Assembly: GCA_030704615.1 (NCBI GenBank)
Contig: CM060732.1
Coordinates: 28,255,053 to 28,319,052 of the forward strand
From: Takakia lepidozioides
Taxonomy: Eukaryota > Streptophyta > Takakiopsida > Takakiales > Takakiaceae
Direction: 5' to 3'
DNA: 64,000 nt
Part shown: positions 1 to 11,845 of the stretch, piece by piece
How the letters are laid out: every line of letters begins with the position of its first letter
How positions within the stretch are numbered: position 1 is the stretch's first letter
The notes under the pieces: generated by a model
Database searches by the model: none
What the model saw: the letters and a program-made list of their open reading frames with translations, nothing else
Told to the model about the DNA's origin: nothing
Program-made: the position numbers and the translations under genes

Positions 1-351
1 ACCAATCGCGAGAAATGCAAGTCCTCTATATCCAGAGGCAAGGTCCGCACTCCGGCTCCGACCTTCACTGGTTTGTTCACGACTTACGGGCAAGCCGAGG
101 TGAAGAACCACAAATTCTGGTTCTGCCCTGACGACTATGGTAGGTGCGTGCATGGGACTGTGCGACCATCGGTTGTCAGGAAGCCTCCTCCACCAAGCAT
201 TTGGCCTGTGAAGGTGGGGACACATCTCACAACTCACGAGATTGGCATGTTGGAGGAGGCAGGCTTCTTCCTTCAGCGAGCCCCATCTATACATGGAGGT
301 GCTTCTACTTCAGCAAGTTCTGGAGTGCCACTACCGAACGCTGATGCATGA
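1..351 (+). CDS. Unrecognised exon fragment, open from the window edge
   Basis: Reading frame 1 is open from the first base to a stop at 349-351, about 116 codons. The translation is rich in Pro and aromatic residues (for example FWFCPDDYGRC and RKPPPPSIWPVKVG) and ends in a Ser/Ala-rich tail. I do not recognise the family. It may be a 5' exon of the methyltransferase-like gene that follows, or the end of a separate gene starting outside the window. No splice signals decide this. Confidence that it is coding rests only on the open frame and the non-repetitive composition. Confidence 0.35.
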   Translation, partial: TNREKCKSSISRGKVRTPAPTFTGLFTTYGQAEVKNHKFWFCPDDYGRCVHGTVRPSVVRKPPPPSIWPVKVGTHLTTHEIGMLEEAGFFLQRAPSIHGGASTSASSGVPLPNADA

Positions 352-2131
352 CCAACAAAATGAAATGGGAAGCTGGTTCGTCGTTTCCCTCCGACTGCCG
401 AGCATTTCGGCAAGGTAGAATCCGCTCGAATGCTTCAAGGTCGCGTTGCAGGCACTATGGAAGTTCCACATCCCGGGTATGGACGAATCTACACTATGGT
501 GACCTTCACATCCGCTATGCATGACCGGTTGTACACACAGTTTCAAATTTCCCCAACTGCACCTGTCCTGATTTTGTTGGCATGCTTAAAACAAGTTTGG
601 GAAAGACAGGCAAATTTATATCCTGCAAGCATCTGTATTTTATCTTCTTGAACAGAATGGTTTGTGATCCCAGACGCAACATCTTCATTCACCAGGCCAC
701 CATGAGTTTCAACGAGGTGAATACACTTATGCAGCGGGATAGGAGCACATAACATCTTCTTCACTTTGGTCAACTGCAAATTCCATTATTGCATTTCACA
801 ATAGTTGAAACTTGAACTTGATGTCCCTTCATATATTTGATGCCAATGCAGCCTCCAATTATGTTGTGCAATGTGTGCCATTTCTTTCTTGTGTGTAGTC
901 GTTTGAAAATAAATGGAACGGATGCAAATGCTTTCACAAGTCGTTCCTGCATTTTAATTTCTGGTGTTTTGCTTGAATGAATGCCACGTCTATAGGCCCC
1001 TCGGCTATATGTGTTATATGTTTCTGATGACATGGCATCTGACAAGTTGTCCAAATGCCACGTCATTCAGACAACTGCCACGTCAGCGTGACCCCACTTT
1101 CACGCCACATTAGCTGGTGTGAGCCTGCGCTCACGCCACATCACCTTCGCGTGAGCTCACGCTCTCACACTCACGCGGAAGTCACGTCCCTTGAATCAGT
1201 TCCCAAAGAGCACTATACAGCCTGGCACAAAGGTGGAAGGAATAAGTGACATTGTGTTTGACAACTGGCTTCACAAGGCTACATTTTGGCGTCAGGTGTG
1301 TATTCAAAGAAATTCCATCTTTGTTGATTTCATGAATGTGATGAGTACTTTATTTGCAAAACTGACAAATGTACCATTTGCAGCTGGAGAAGCGCGCAAT
1401 CATTGTGCTCAAGCAGACTTTGAAGGACTTGAACATTTATATTGTTTCCCCGCCTCAAATGACATTGGAGGCAATACATAAGGAAGTGGAGAGGTCTCAC
1501 CTGGAGATACTGTTTTTTCTGAGAGTTCTCCAAGGATGGTAACATTTTACGGTCCAACGACTTTGACAGTCAGGTTGGGGGAGAGTTGGCCATGATGCGA
1601 GTTGTGTACAAGTGCAATGTCATACTGGAAATTGTGTTGCCTCTTGTGAGAAATCGTTAGGCTTTGTTAGCACTGTAATCACACATCCAAAGTGAATGTC
1701 GGTGCCGACATTCACTTCTATGTCTGTGTCCTTCCAAAGTTAGAGATTGCATTCACCTGGATTATGAACTTAGGGTGTGTATGCAGTGTCCTTGAATGGA
1801 ATTTTGTGAATGTCGTTGACGACATTCACATCCAAAGCTGTTGTGAGCTCCTGAGATTTATTGTACATTTTGTATGTTCCATTGACTTTTTAGTGAGAGT
1901 TCATCATTCGAGTTTTCTGAATGTCGTTGCCAACATTCACTTTCCTTGCAATGTGCTTTTACATTGATAGGTTTATTTCCAATAGGTTAGGGATATTTCC
2001 GGGCAGAATACAAAGGGAAGCAAGTACTTTAAAAATTGTCAACTCATTTCCTTCCTCATTTTCATTCTATGCTATTGGCATCTTACTCACTTCGCGCTTT
2101 GGTGGGTTGGGTTTTGTCTCGTGTTTCACAG
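352..2131. other. Mostly non-coding stretch before the methyltransferase-like gene
   Basis: No convincing gene is visible. A short plus-strand open frame at about 1213-1481 (containing VFDNWLHKATFWRQV) could be an exon of the gene beginning at 2132, but its links are unproven. From 1690 to 1945 the motif gtgaatgtcg, followed by a gacattcac-like inverted copy, recurs three times about 115 bases apart. This suggests a degenerate tandem repeat of small hairpins. Confidence 0.4.
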
Positions 2132-3977
2132 GTACACGAAATATGTGCTTATGGATGGAAATCACCTCAGCGGTATTCCAGACTATCTTGACATGTGGTT
2201 GGACCCTACAAACAATCCAACCATGTACACTGCAGGGATATTGAAGGACCGGAGTCCTTTTCACTTCAGAGACTGTGGTTGGTACATAGACTGCCCACCT
2301 AAGCACACGACCTTTCAAGAGCAGCACATGAAATATTTGAACAATAATGCTGAGATGCTGGCGCCTCTGGATGATGAGGAGTACCAAAGAAACATAACAA
2401 CATTGGTTGCCAAGGAGCCTTATGCTCAGGAAACGACATAGAAGGGCAAGAAGGCGGGGCGCAAACCAAAAGACAAGGCTCCTGATGTCATAGCCAGGTC
2501 ACCAGCAAAGCTAAAGGACAAAGACAAGTCCAAGGATAAGGAGAAGGAAAAGGACAAGGAGAAGGAAAGGGACAAGGGGAAGGAGAAAGAAAAGGAGAAG
2601 GAGAAGAAAAAGGAGAGGGAGAAGGAAAATGAGAGTGAGAAGGACTTCACTGCTGGAAGATATACCTGCCCAATTCAGTGCGTGATCGATGCCAAGCCAC
2701 ACCCTTCCCGTGCTGATTTGGCAGGAGAGATTAAGATTGTCAATGAGGGTTGGCTGGCGATGATGCAGAGTCGAAAGAGAGGATACACTGGGGGGCCTTC
2801 GCCTACCTGGGTCAACATGATCTCATTCCTTAATCTGGTGAGAATTTGATTTTCTTTCCTTTGCATCTGTAAGTGTCATTTGCAGTATTAAAGTTTGTTT
2901 ATTTGAAAACATTCTTCTCTTCGTTATAAAATTGAACATGTCTGTTGCAGGTGAGCACTGGTCCTACCTTTGTGTGCGGTGTGCAGAAAACATTTGTAGC
3001 TGACATGGTCATTCTCGACATCCCGGACGGCTAGGTTGTGCCAGAAGTTCTTCCGAAGGGCAAGACGCTAAGCTGGAACAAATTCGATGACATCTATTGG
3101 AGTTGGGTGTTCGGGTTCTGCAATAATTTCCTCTCTGATGTAGGGACACTTTTGTTTTTTCAGTCATGTGTGAAAGATAGTCGTCGGGCATTGGCATCAT
3201 ACCTGAAGTCCTCTGGGTTTGAAGTTTTGCGCACATGGAACTGTGTGAATAGCCTCTATCTTGTGAAAGGGGGTTGTCCTGGTCAGCTGGTATGTCGTCT
3301 CCCTTCTGCTTGTGCTTTCATGCTGCATTTCAATGTTCTCTGCAGCTCCACTCTAGAAGAATCTGTAATGATCGACACCGATCATCACAAATTCGTGACA
3401 AAACATATTGTTGTATGCCTGTGTTTTGAATAACCAATGTAAAAACTTCCACTATAGTTTGTGTTTACCACCCTAACCTGCAGTCTTGGGCAGACGAGGA
3501 TGTTCGAGGCGATTTGCCTGCGGAGGATTCGCACCTCAAAGACACCATCCTCCGTCCGCAGCTTTGAGATTTCTGACCAGGGTTGTTTCGTCAACCCCCC
3601 GTATGAGCCGCATGTTGATGACATTTTGTACAACTTCATGCAGTCCAGTCAGACTCTCAAGAGACCAGATGGCAATCCTTGGAGAGGTGCAAAGGAAAAA
3701 AACCCAGCGTTCATGCAGACACTGCTGGAGTCATGTAACCACCATTCTGCACGGGTGGTCGATCTTTCTGTGTCCACAGGTTTGTTCTCTCCCTTCCGAA
3801 TTGATTTTCTTTCACCAGTTTCATCTTCTTAAATCCCCCCCCTCCCACCAACCTGTTCATGTCCTCCTGTCTGGTGCATGAGCAACTTACCATGCGTGCA
3901 AAGCAGGCGAAATAAGCCTTTTTGGCATGGAGGGTGATTCTAACCTTTACAAGATAGTGCTCCTCCCCGCAGGATAG
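2132..3977 (+). pseudogene. Amino-methyltransferase-like gene (permuted DNA N4/N6 type), decayed
   Basis: Proposed exons are 2132-2837, 2951-3289, 3494-3779 (or from 3484) and 3883-3977, joined at GT-AG sites. Exon 1 has an unfamiliar N-terminal part, a Lys/Glu run (about 2515-2640) and a segment starting GRYTCPIQCVIDAKPHPS. Exon 2 has ADMVILDIPDG, a diverged motif-IV position, then a strand-helix unit ending in GFEVLRTW that fits the methyltransferase fold. Exon 3 contains FVNPPYEP and, after a helix, ARVVDLSVSTG. Exon 4 gives ACKAG and LFGMEGD, the usual sequel to motif I. Motif I lying after motif IV is the arrangement of beta-class DNA amino-methyltransferases. In-frame TAG codons at 2439-2441 and 3032-3034 mark it as a pseudogene, unless they are sequence errors. 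Substrate and target are unknown. The family call is my inference from motif order. Confidence 0.6.
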
Positions 3978-5803
3978 ATCCGGAGCAGGATCCGGAGCAG
4001 GATAGATCTGCCTACGGAGGATTTACTTTGGGAGCCATATTCAATTTCTCGGACATCAAATTTATAGTAATAACTTTTTTCGGGCTGTGACTTGCAAGAA
4101 AGGCAGCGATGGATCTTCAGGAGATACCCCCATTTGTGGCGAGACTGTTTTCGACAGCCCCCTTTCCAATTTTCTGCTTCTTGTGTATGCCGAAGCAATG
4201 GCACTTCATGCGGCCGAGTCTCTATCCCCTGACTTTTTATTGCCCGGCCGCAAGTGTAGCCATCGTAGATCCGGAGTGCTTAAATACTTAGACTTAGATA
4301 CAGAGGACGCGGGGATACATTGTATTGACTCTGAGTCAGACTGAACTTTGTTCTTTTAATATTATGTTTCATCATCTTCGTAAAACATTGAATCCCCTTA
4401 CTCCACTGTAGTTGTTCCGACAGAACCAAAAAGAATCAAATAATCCACTTTCATTAAAATGGCAATATGTATGAATCCATCCCGCATACCCCACTCACTC
4501 TTGTCATATCCATTGTGCATTCATCTACTGTGTATTCATGCGTGCTCCATTCATGAATGTTTTCCATTATTCAACATCCATAGTACATTCATCCACTGTA
4601 CTCTGTAATCCACCCCACACACCTACCACACTCATGTTATATACATTGTGCATTCATCTACAGTGTATTTATGCATCCTCCAGTCATGAATGTTTTCCAT
4701 TATTCAACATCCATTATACATTCATCCATTTTACTCTTACCCATCCCACATTCATCCATCTACTTTCATTTTTCGCACTCATCCCTCTGTTTATCATCCA
4801 CTCTACATTCATCCATCTTTCATTCATCTGTTGTTTTCAGGTGGGAATGACCGCGTCCTTTTATTATGTCGTCTAGCTTGTTTCCACGGTAAAGGGTGCT
4901 CTTCCGCGGGAATACACTCCACTTCTTCCTTGGCGCATGGTGACGCGGCCTTCAAGCGCGATGACGTGGAGTGATCCCCATGATGTGGCGTTGGCGCAAG
5001 GTGACGTGGCGTGAGCGCAGTTGTGCTCACACGACCAGGCTCACGCTGAGGCATCCCTGCTCAAATCCCCTAAATGAACCCTCCAGATCAGCAGTGAGTC
5101 GGAGTATTGAAGGCTTTCCGAGGGTTCACGATGGTCCTCAAATTGAGGGTGGATCCTCGGTCAGACCCTTCTCCTTTCGGGAAGCGGGCGACACTCTTCT
5201 CCTCTCGGGTCCTCCTGGGTGTAAAGTCCAAGATGCAGGTGAAGAACAGAAATATCCCAGAAACTTTATCGACCTTCCCCAACATTCCTCACCCTCCCCG
5301 TTCAGTACGCAGGGTCTGGTTTATCCAACCCCCAGGGCAACCGTCGGGGACTCGGCTACGGCTCCACTGCACCTTGTTCCGTCTCTTCCTTGCATATCTC
5401 CCCAGCACGAGGGTTGGACAGCCCAAATTCGCAGGAGTTAGGTGACTTAAATTCATTTCTCGTTCCTTGCTCATTCTCCTAGTTTCACTTAGTTTGGGGT
5501 CTGATATTCATCTGTTGCTCTAGGTCAGAAAATCTGCAGATTATGACCTTCATGTCAAACGACGTCTGCATTGGAATGCAGTTCCGAGGTAAATTATTCT
5601 TTTGTTGACTTTTAACTCCATCCAGGATGTTAAGTGCTCAAGGGATAATTTTCTGTGCTTGCCTGTTGTTGCCCCTCTACTCCCCCTGTCGTTCAATGGC
5701 AAAACATCTCCAACATCGACACAGCCTGACCCTGAACTGGTGGCATAATGTTCTGCACCAAAGAGGTGAAAAAAAACCCCCGAGCCATTTCCTTCCTTTG
5801 CAG
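3978..5803. other. Intergenic or intronic stretch with a CATTCATCC-rich repeat
   Basis: A plus-strand frame at 4087-4344 with an acidic end could be a further exon of either neighbour, but I cannot link it. At 4508-4830 a ~138-base unit, starting ttgtgcattcatctac and ending in ttccattattcaacatccat, occurs twice in tandem. Shorter cattcatcc motifs follow. From 4890 to 5070 the strand is rich in gacgtgg/tgacgcgg words. I see no supported gene between 4350 and 5800. Confidence 0.4.
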
Positions 5804-7429
5804 GAAATCTTTCCAACGGACAAAAGGCTGACGAGAAAAAAAAAAACGGACTCCAAACACATGAGGACTCCCTCGGATGTTGTGGCGCCTCGTCAATCCA
5901 AGCCCACGAGAATCCACCGTTCCTCTACGAAACCTTCAATGGTAAATTTCAAAACCATTTCTCCACTTTCGTTTGCAGTTTGTTTTGCGGTCCCAAACTA
6001 ACTCCGTAATTTTTATACAATCGAATAAGGAGCCGCAGAACTTCTTGAATGCGCCTCCCGACAAGGTGCGTCCACTAACCTCCACTTGACAGCCGATGTT
6101 CATCTTTTCATGATCTCTAACTCTTCGATATATCGTCTACTCTTGGTCCTTTACAGTATTCCATTGTCGGGACACTAATGTCTCGGCAAACGTAGATGTC
6201 ACTCTGAAACTAAGAAACACTACATCGTGTTGTTTCTGACGGCGGGAACACTTGAATTTATTTCCTTAAATTGCGCAGGATGGCATCGTCCATCAACCTT
6301 CATCTGCCACATCGGGGAAGAGGAAACGGATGTTGTTAATATTGAGTGTCAACAGACTCCTCTGCTATCGGCTACCTCCAACCGGCGGTGAATTGTTTAA
6401 GGAGAGATTTCGTTTCAAGAAAGTTACAGTTCATGTTCTTGATAGACCTTTTGTGGTTCCCCGGCCCCGAGTCTTGGAGTTTCTCAACCTTGCGTTGATG
6501 CATTTTCATGTGGCGATTTGGTCATGTGCTGACAGAGATGTTCTTTATAGGATGCTCGAGTGCTTAGATCCCACGAAAATTGCGAAGAAGTTTTGCTTCA
6601 TCTGGTCAGCTGAGGATTTCAAAGACACTACCAATTACATCATGCCTGGGATGAAATATCTCGTTAAGGATATTCGCACTATTTTTGCCAAGTACCCTGG
6701 TACACCCTTTGCAATGCAGGGACAAATACTCCTTGTCGATGATGAGCCATCAAATGGCCTCCGAAACCCACCAAATACTGGATTCTTCCATATTTCATAC
6801 AAGCCATCACCAAAAGGCTTGATTGACCAGGATGATATGACAAAAGTTGTGTGGCCATATATATTGAAAATGGCTGCAACTTCAACAGTCGTAGATTACA
6901 TCAGCGATAACCCTGCCAAGTGTTCTCGTAAGCCTATTGGTCGCGACCACGCCTATTGGGCTTGGTATGAAAGATATGTTGATCCTCGTGCTTGGATCCC
7001 ACAACAAAAAGAACCTGATTATCTTGGTATGTACTTATCCCACTATTTGTTGCTTATGGAGAATTTGATCTTAAAAGTGTCTTCCACTTGCACTTTTACC
7101 TTATCATTTTTTCTACAAATGTTCCACATTTCAGCTGACATTTGTCATATGAAAAATTGTTTTGCCCAGTCACATTTAAGGAGCGAATTCGAAAAGAAGA
7201 AGAAGAGCTTCGTGATTGGCAAGAATGGCGGGCTTCCCGGCAGGCTTCAAGGGCATCAAGAGATTCAACAAGTAGAGTTCCAAGTAACATTTCGGATTAT
7301 AATGTTACTACTAGGTTTGAGTTCTCCGAAAGTATTTCCGTTTCCTCTGGTGCGGAGACCGTTGCAAATGGTTCTGGTGATCGGAGGCGTCTTCGAACAC
7401 ATGCCTTGACTGCGAGCCGTTTGGGATGA
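5804..7429 (+). CDS. FCP1/NIF-like (HAD-fold) domain protein, 5' end not found
   Basis: Exons 5804-5941, 6030-6065, 6279-7026 and 7170-7429 join in frame at GT-AG sites (phases 0, 0, 1) and end at TGA. Earlier exons are not identified. The first two exons encode a basic, Lys/Arg-rich linker. The third carries an FCP1 homology domain: a hydrophobic strand MLLILSVNRLLCYR, then RPRVLEFLNLALMHFHVAIWS, and the late motif LLVDDEPSNGLRNPPNTG. FCP1/SCP phosphatases use the two Asp of a DxDx(T/V) motif as nucleophile and acid. Here that site reads S-V-N, so dephosphorylation is not expected, while the later DD pair is kept. The last exon is a charged helix (KERIRKEEEELRDWQEW) and a Ser-rich tail. Plants have a family of such proteins with a DLNGLL-type site, and this looks like a diverged member. 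The frame is intact over what can be seen, so the gene may still be expressed. Confidence 0.65.
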
Positions 7430-7945
7430 GGCTTTGTAATATTAATGGGTTAGTGTAAGCCGTTGTATGGCTTCGAGCCACTGGATAACATTAAGTCCAA
7501 CGGATGTACAGTTGACGTTACATTATGTCTGATTGCAACGCCAAATTTGCAATCTCTAATAAATATGAATGTTTATCATCAATGTATGCGGACTCATTCT
7601 TTCATGTCATCCTCTTCATCACATGCCATGATTGTTCTATGTTTGGTTTTGTATGTCATTTGATATGGGAACCATTTTGTGCAAATTTTTTTACATATCT
7701 GACTTCACATCATGATGTAATTTATTGCATCCTCCTATTTTTTTCGTGAACGTCAACTTGGCAATGGATGTTCTTCTAAAACCACAATACATACTTATAT
7801 TGTCTCCAAAAAATGTTTGGAGGATTATTGTTCATGGTTATATTATGCATAAAATAGCCAAATAATCATATATATCACTTTATTTCAGTAATAAATTTTG
7901 TTTATTCATATTCTCATATTATTTCTGGACCAAACAAAAGTCCAT
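7430..7945. other. 3' flank of the FCP1-like gene, AT-rich
   Basis: No gene is seen. The stretch follows the stop codon at 7429 and probably contains the 3' untranslated region (taatattaatg and aataaatatgaatg near 7437 and 7558). It then turns AT-rich up to the LINE that begins near 7946. Confidence 0.4.
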
Positions 7946-10632
7946 AATTAGTTAAAATAGTGTTGCATGTTCAAGAGCAAAACGGAAATCTGGGAAGAGA
8001 AGTCCAATGACCAGTCAGCATAAAATCTCTTAACATGAGCCCAAACGAATGAGGCCAGAGGGCATTGGACCAAGCAATGCTCAATGGACTCTGGACCACA
8101 CAAGTTACAGATGGAGCAGGGGAGCTGAGGATCCGAAATGTAAGCGAATACTGGCAAAATACGATTGATTATCTTCCATAGAAATCCACATATTTTTGCT
8201 GCCCTTTGTTTTCTCCAGACATCCTTCCAAACCAATTGCCAATTCACTGGGGGCAATGGAAGATGCTCCCATTTACAATTCCATTTGTGAGAGAAGAGAG
8301 CCGAGGGTCTCAGCAAATTGTAACCAAGCTTGACCGAATAGCTAAAGAAGGGTTTGTGAGGGCTTGACATCTAGTTCCACTCTGCAGGGTCAAACTGAAG
8401 TTGTGTGACCGGTGCATTGAGGAACCAATAGAAACATCCACTGTAGTGTTTGATGTTGACCGGCGGCGAAGGGTTGCATTCTCCTGAGATCCTGCAGAAC
8501 ACTCTAATCGCAATGAGACCTTCTTTTTGAAGATATTTGAACGATGGCTGATACAAGCCCCCAACCCTATCAGCCAGAAACTGCCAGCCAGCCAGAGTGT
8601 TGCCATGGCGAGATATGGCGTAGAGGGCCACCTGCACAGACCCGGGGGCACCTTTTCCAAGCCAAGCTGGAAGCAGCCTTGGTGTCGCTTGCACCGAGGG
8701 AAATGAAGTCCAAAGCTGGGGTATCTCTGTTACCAGTGAATCCCAAGCTCCTGCCCTTCTGGAAGTGAGATGGGAGGTGACCAAGTCTTTGGGGAGGAAT
8801 CTGGGAGGATCCCAGATATGACAAAAATGCGAAATTCCAGCCTTCTCCCAATGAGCCCATTTTTTAGCACCCGATAATAGCACCTCAGAATCGGAGTTGT
8901 AGTTCGCAAATAGAGGTTGTCGCAAGGCCTCTTCCAATGTGGATGACATGGTTTGATAGAGCGAGTTTCTTATTTGAATCCATGCAGCCCATATAGATTG
9001 CCATGCTTTGGAGCCCAAGGGATGTGTTTTGAATGAACTTTTACCTTGCACGATCCAACGAAGGGATTTAGACCAGTCTCCAGATGTGGGAGCTGCATCC
9101 ATAACATGATGACAGACCAGCAGACTCCATGGAGCTTAAAGATTTGTGAAAATCCTGGGAACCCATTTTGCGAGAAGGGAGGTAATCTGAGTAGAGGGTC
9201 TATGATACCTAGTCCTCCCGACTTTTTCTTTTGGGTGATTTGAGCCCAGCTGACCATAGCTCTGCGATTTGGAGAGGAGGCAGTTCCACCCCAGAGGAAG
9301 TTTCTAACCAAGATTTTAATCTGGTTTATAATTTCGGAGCCTGGAGACCGGACTGTAGCAGAGAACCACGAGGATGCGAGAATCACATGGTTAGCCATGA
9401 GAGCTCGCCTTGTAATTGAGAACCCAAGAGAACTCCAATAGACAAAATGCTTCCTGATGATCTTCATGACTGCTTCACAACGTTGAGAGTCTGTCAGATC
9501 GTGACCTATGAGGTGCCCGAGCAGCTTGTGGGCTTGCCCGTTCTGAAGCCAACGCAAGCCAAGATCATGGCCCCAAGCGGCTGCATGGTTGTTTATCGAG
9601 TCTGGACGCTGTTTAGAGAGGATCCCTACTGACTTAGGCCAATTGACCTTGAGACCCGACGCCGTACAAAATTGATGAAGAGCCTGCAGCGCGGCCGTTA
9701 TATTCGATGTCATAGCGTTGTTCAACAACATGACTGTATCATCAGCGTATAACGATGTTTTGATCGATGTAGGAGCAGGCAAGGATCGGGGGATCTGCAG
9801 GCCCTGTATGTGCGATCTTGAGTCTAGGAGATGTCCAAGACAATCTGCCGCAAACAAGAAAAGAAAGGGGGCCAACGGGCAACCTTGTCGAACAAAACGA
9901 TGTAATTGAAAGGCGGAGGAGATGACACCATTCACCAGGACTTTACTGGAAGCGGAAGAGAGCAGGATCTTGACCCATTGAAGAAAGCTCCTTGAAAATC
10001 CTAGCTTTTGCATAGCACCCAAGAGAAAGTCCCAATCCACATTATCGAACGTCTTCTCGAAGTCCAACAAAAGCAGGGCCAAAGGTTGATCCGATTCATA
10101 AGCAAGATGCAAGGCTTCAAGGGCCAAGAGGATATTATCCAAGATCATCCTCTTGCTCATGAAACCAATCTGATCAGGCCGCACTAGCTTATGAAGGAAG
10201 GGCTGCAATCTCAATGCCAGAGCTTAGCAATAATTTTATAAGTTGAATTAAGCAAGGTGATGGGTCTATAATTGGAAATAATATCTCTGTCGCCCTTCGT
10301 GAAAATCAAGGTAATGACTCCTTGAGAAAGTTGGGATGGCATAATGCCCTTTCGAATGATGTCGTTTGCCATGAGAAGAAAATCATCTCCCAAATTGCTC
10401 CAAAGGGCTTTGAAAAACTCCACAGGGAGTCCATCGAGGCCCGGGGATTTTAGAGAGGGCAGGGCTTCCATGGCATCACGCAATTGGGATAAAATTCTGG
10501 GAACACAGTCCAGGACTCTATGTCTCGAGTCTACAATGTCCACAGAAATTATGGGGTGAGTAACAAGATTGGAGAAATAGGATGCTGCCACAGAAGCCTT
10601 GGGGCTAGAGTGGATGTTTTTGAAAAAATTAA
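7946..10632 (-). mobile_element. L1-type LINE, 5'-truncated and inactivated
   Basis: Minus-strand ORF2 remains run from about 10,591 to 7948. In order: the start of the reverse transcriptase (SPGLDGLPVEFFKALW, then NYRPITLLNSTYKIIAK), palm motifs DFEKTFDNVDW, RQGCPL and SLYADDT (YADD near 9,747-9,736), the thumb region with GGLGIIDP, and a C-terminal zf-RVT-like domain (KICGFLWKIINRILP, then CSICNLCG...EHCLVQCP). The endonuclease and ORF1 are missing. Frame changes near 10,212 and 9,175, and a TAG at 8,373-8,371, break the frame. The 5' end abuts AAO copy A at about 10,633. The family is the usual plant L1 type. Confidence 0.85.
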
Positions 10633-11116
10633 ACTATGGCACTGGGCGTTGAAGGCGTAATATCCGCCCAACACTGGATATTAAGTTACTTACACTTCAT
10701 TCAGTGTGGTGGGCCACTGGGCCCGCTAGGACGGCTTGGTCCTCTACGCCACACACACAATTTCAAAGCCTGCGTCACACCAACACGTCAATGTGGCTAG
10801 TCACTGCTGCCACCTTTCGGTATCTATCACGTCTAATTCGAACGCCACCATCTCTGTGTAGTCAGTGCGCTCTGCAACTCATCAGAGACCAGCATGGCTG
10901 CAGTTGGGAGGAGGGAACCGAGCTGAAAGAGAGATGGGGAAGCCCAGCGTTGCTGAGGCGGGGATTAGGCCCGTGGTGTTTGCGTTGAGTGGACAGCGTG
11001 TGGAGTTGGCCAACGTGGATCCTGCCACCACGCTTCTCTACTACAGTCGCAGGCACACACCCCTCCGCGGCACCAAGCGCGGATGTGGGGAAGGTGAAGA
11101 TGCATCTTTGCTCCCT

Positions 11117-11735
11117 GTTTTCATGTTGTTTAACTGTTCGAGGTCAAATCACACTGTGCCTAGTAAATTCTCAGTTGAGCGTCTTGTCAAATAACTGCGT
11201 GTCTCTGTGAACGATGGGCAGCTCTAAGTGACAGTCTGAAATGAACAAATTCTACGATTTCCTGCATGTTCTTATCGCTCAATTTGCGGATTTGACGCTG
11301 TAGATTGAAATCACGGACCCACGTCGGCGAACCTTCGAATAGCACAGCCTTTTCATGCTGTTGTTAACTGTTCGAGGTCAAATCACTCTGTGCCTAGTAA
11401 ATTGTCACTTGAGCGTCTTGAATAAGTACTGCGTGTCTCTCTGAAGGATGGGCAGCTCTGAAGTGACAGTCTGAAATATACGATTTCCTGCATGTTCTTA
11501 TTGCTAAATTTGCGGATGAAGCTGTAGGTTGAAACCACTGACCCACATCGGCGAACCTTCGAATAGCACAGCCTTTTCATGCTGTCGTTAACTGTTCGAG
11601 GATGGATCACACTGTGCCTAGTAAATTGTCACTTGAGCGTCTTGAATAACTGCGTGTCTCTGGTCTAAATTTGCGGATTTGAAGCTGTAGGTTGATATCA
11701 CGGACACACATCGGCGAACCTTTGAATAGCACAGC
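11117..11735 (+). repeat. Tandem triplication inside AAO copy A intron 1
   Basis: A unit of about 225-233 bases starting ttttcatgctgttgttaactg and ending cgaatagcacagcc occurs at 11,117, 11,350 and 11,574. The third unit is shortened. Copy B has a single unit at about 28,598-28,812, so the expansion followed the duplication, or was lost in B. Confidence 0.85.
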
Positions 11736-11845
11736 CAAAAAGCACTAGATTTTGGAACTCCCAGTGCATGCTCTGTGGGGTACACGCCAATTGCGGACTC
11801 TGGGTGAACTGTACTTCGTTCAAAACCTTAGCTGAAGTGTGAATT

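Noticed and set aside
2426-2702. Minus-strand frame rich in Phe/Ser/Leu
   Set aside because: It is the reverse of the Lys/Glu-rich coding tract, so a shadow frame.
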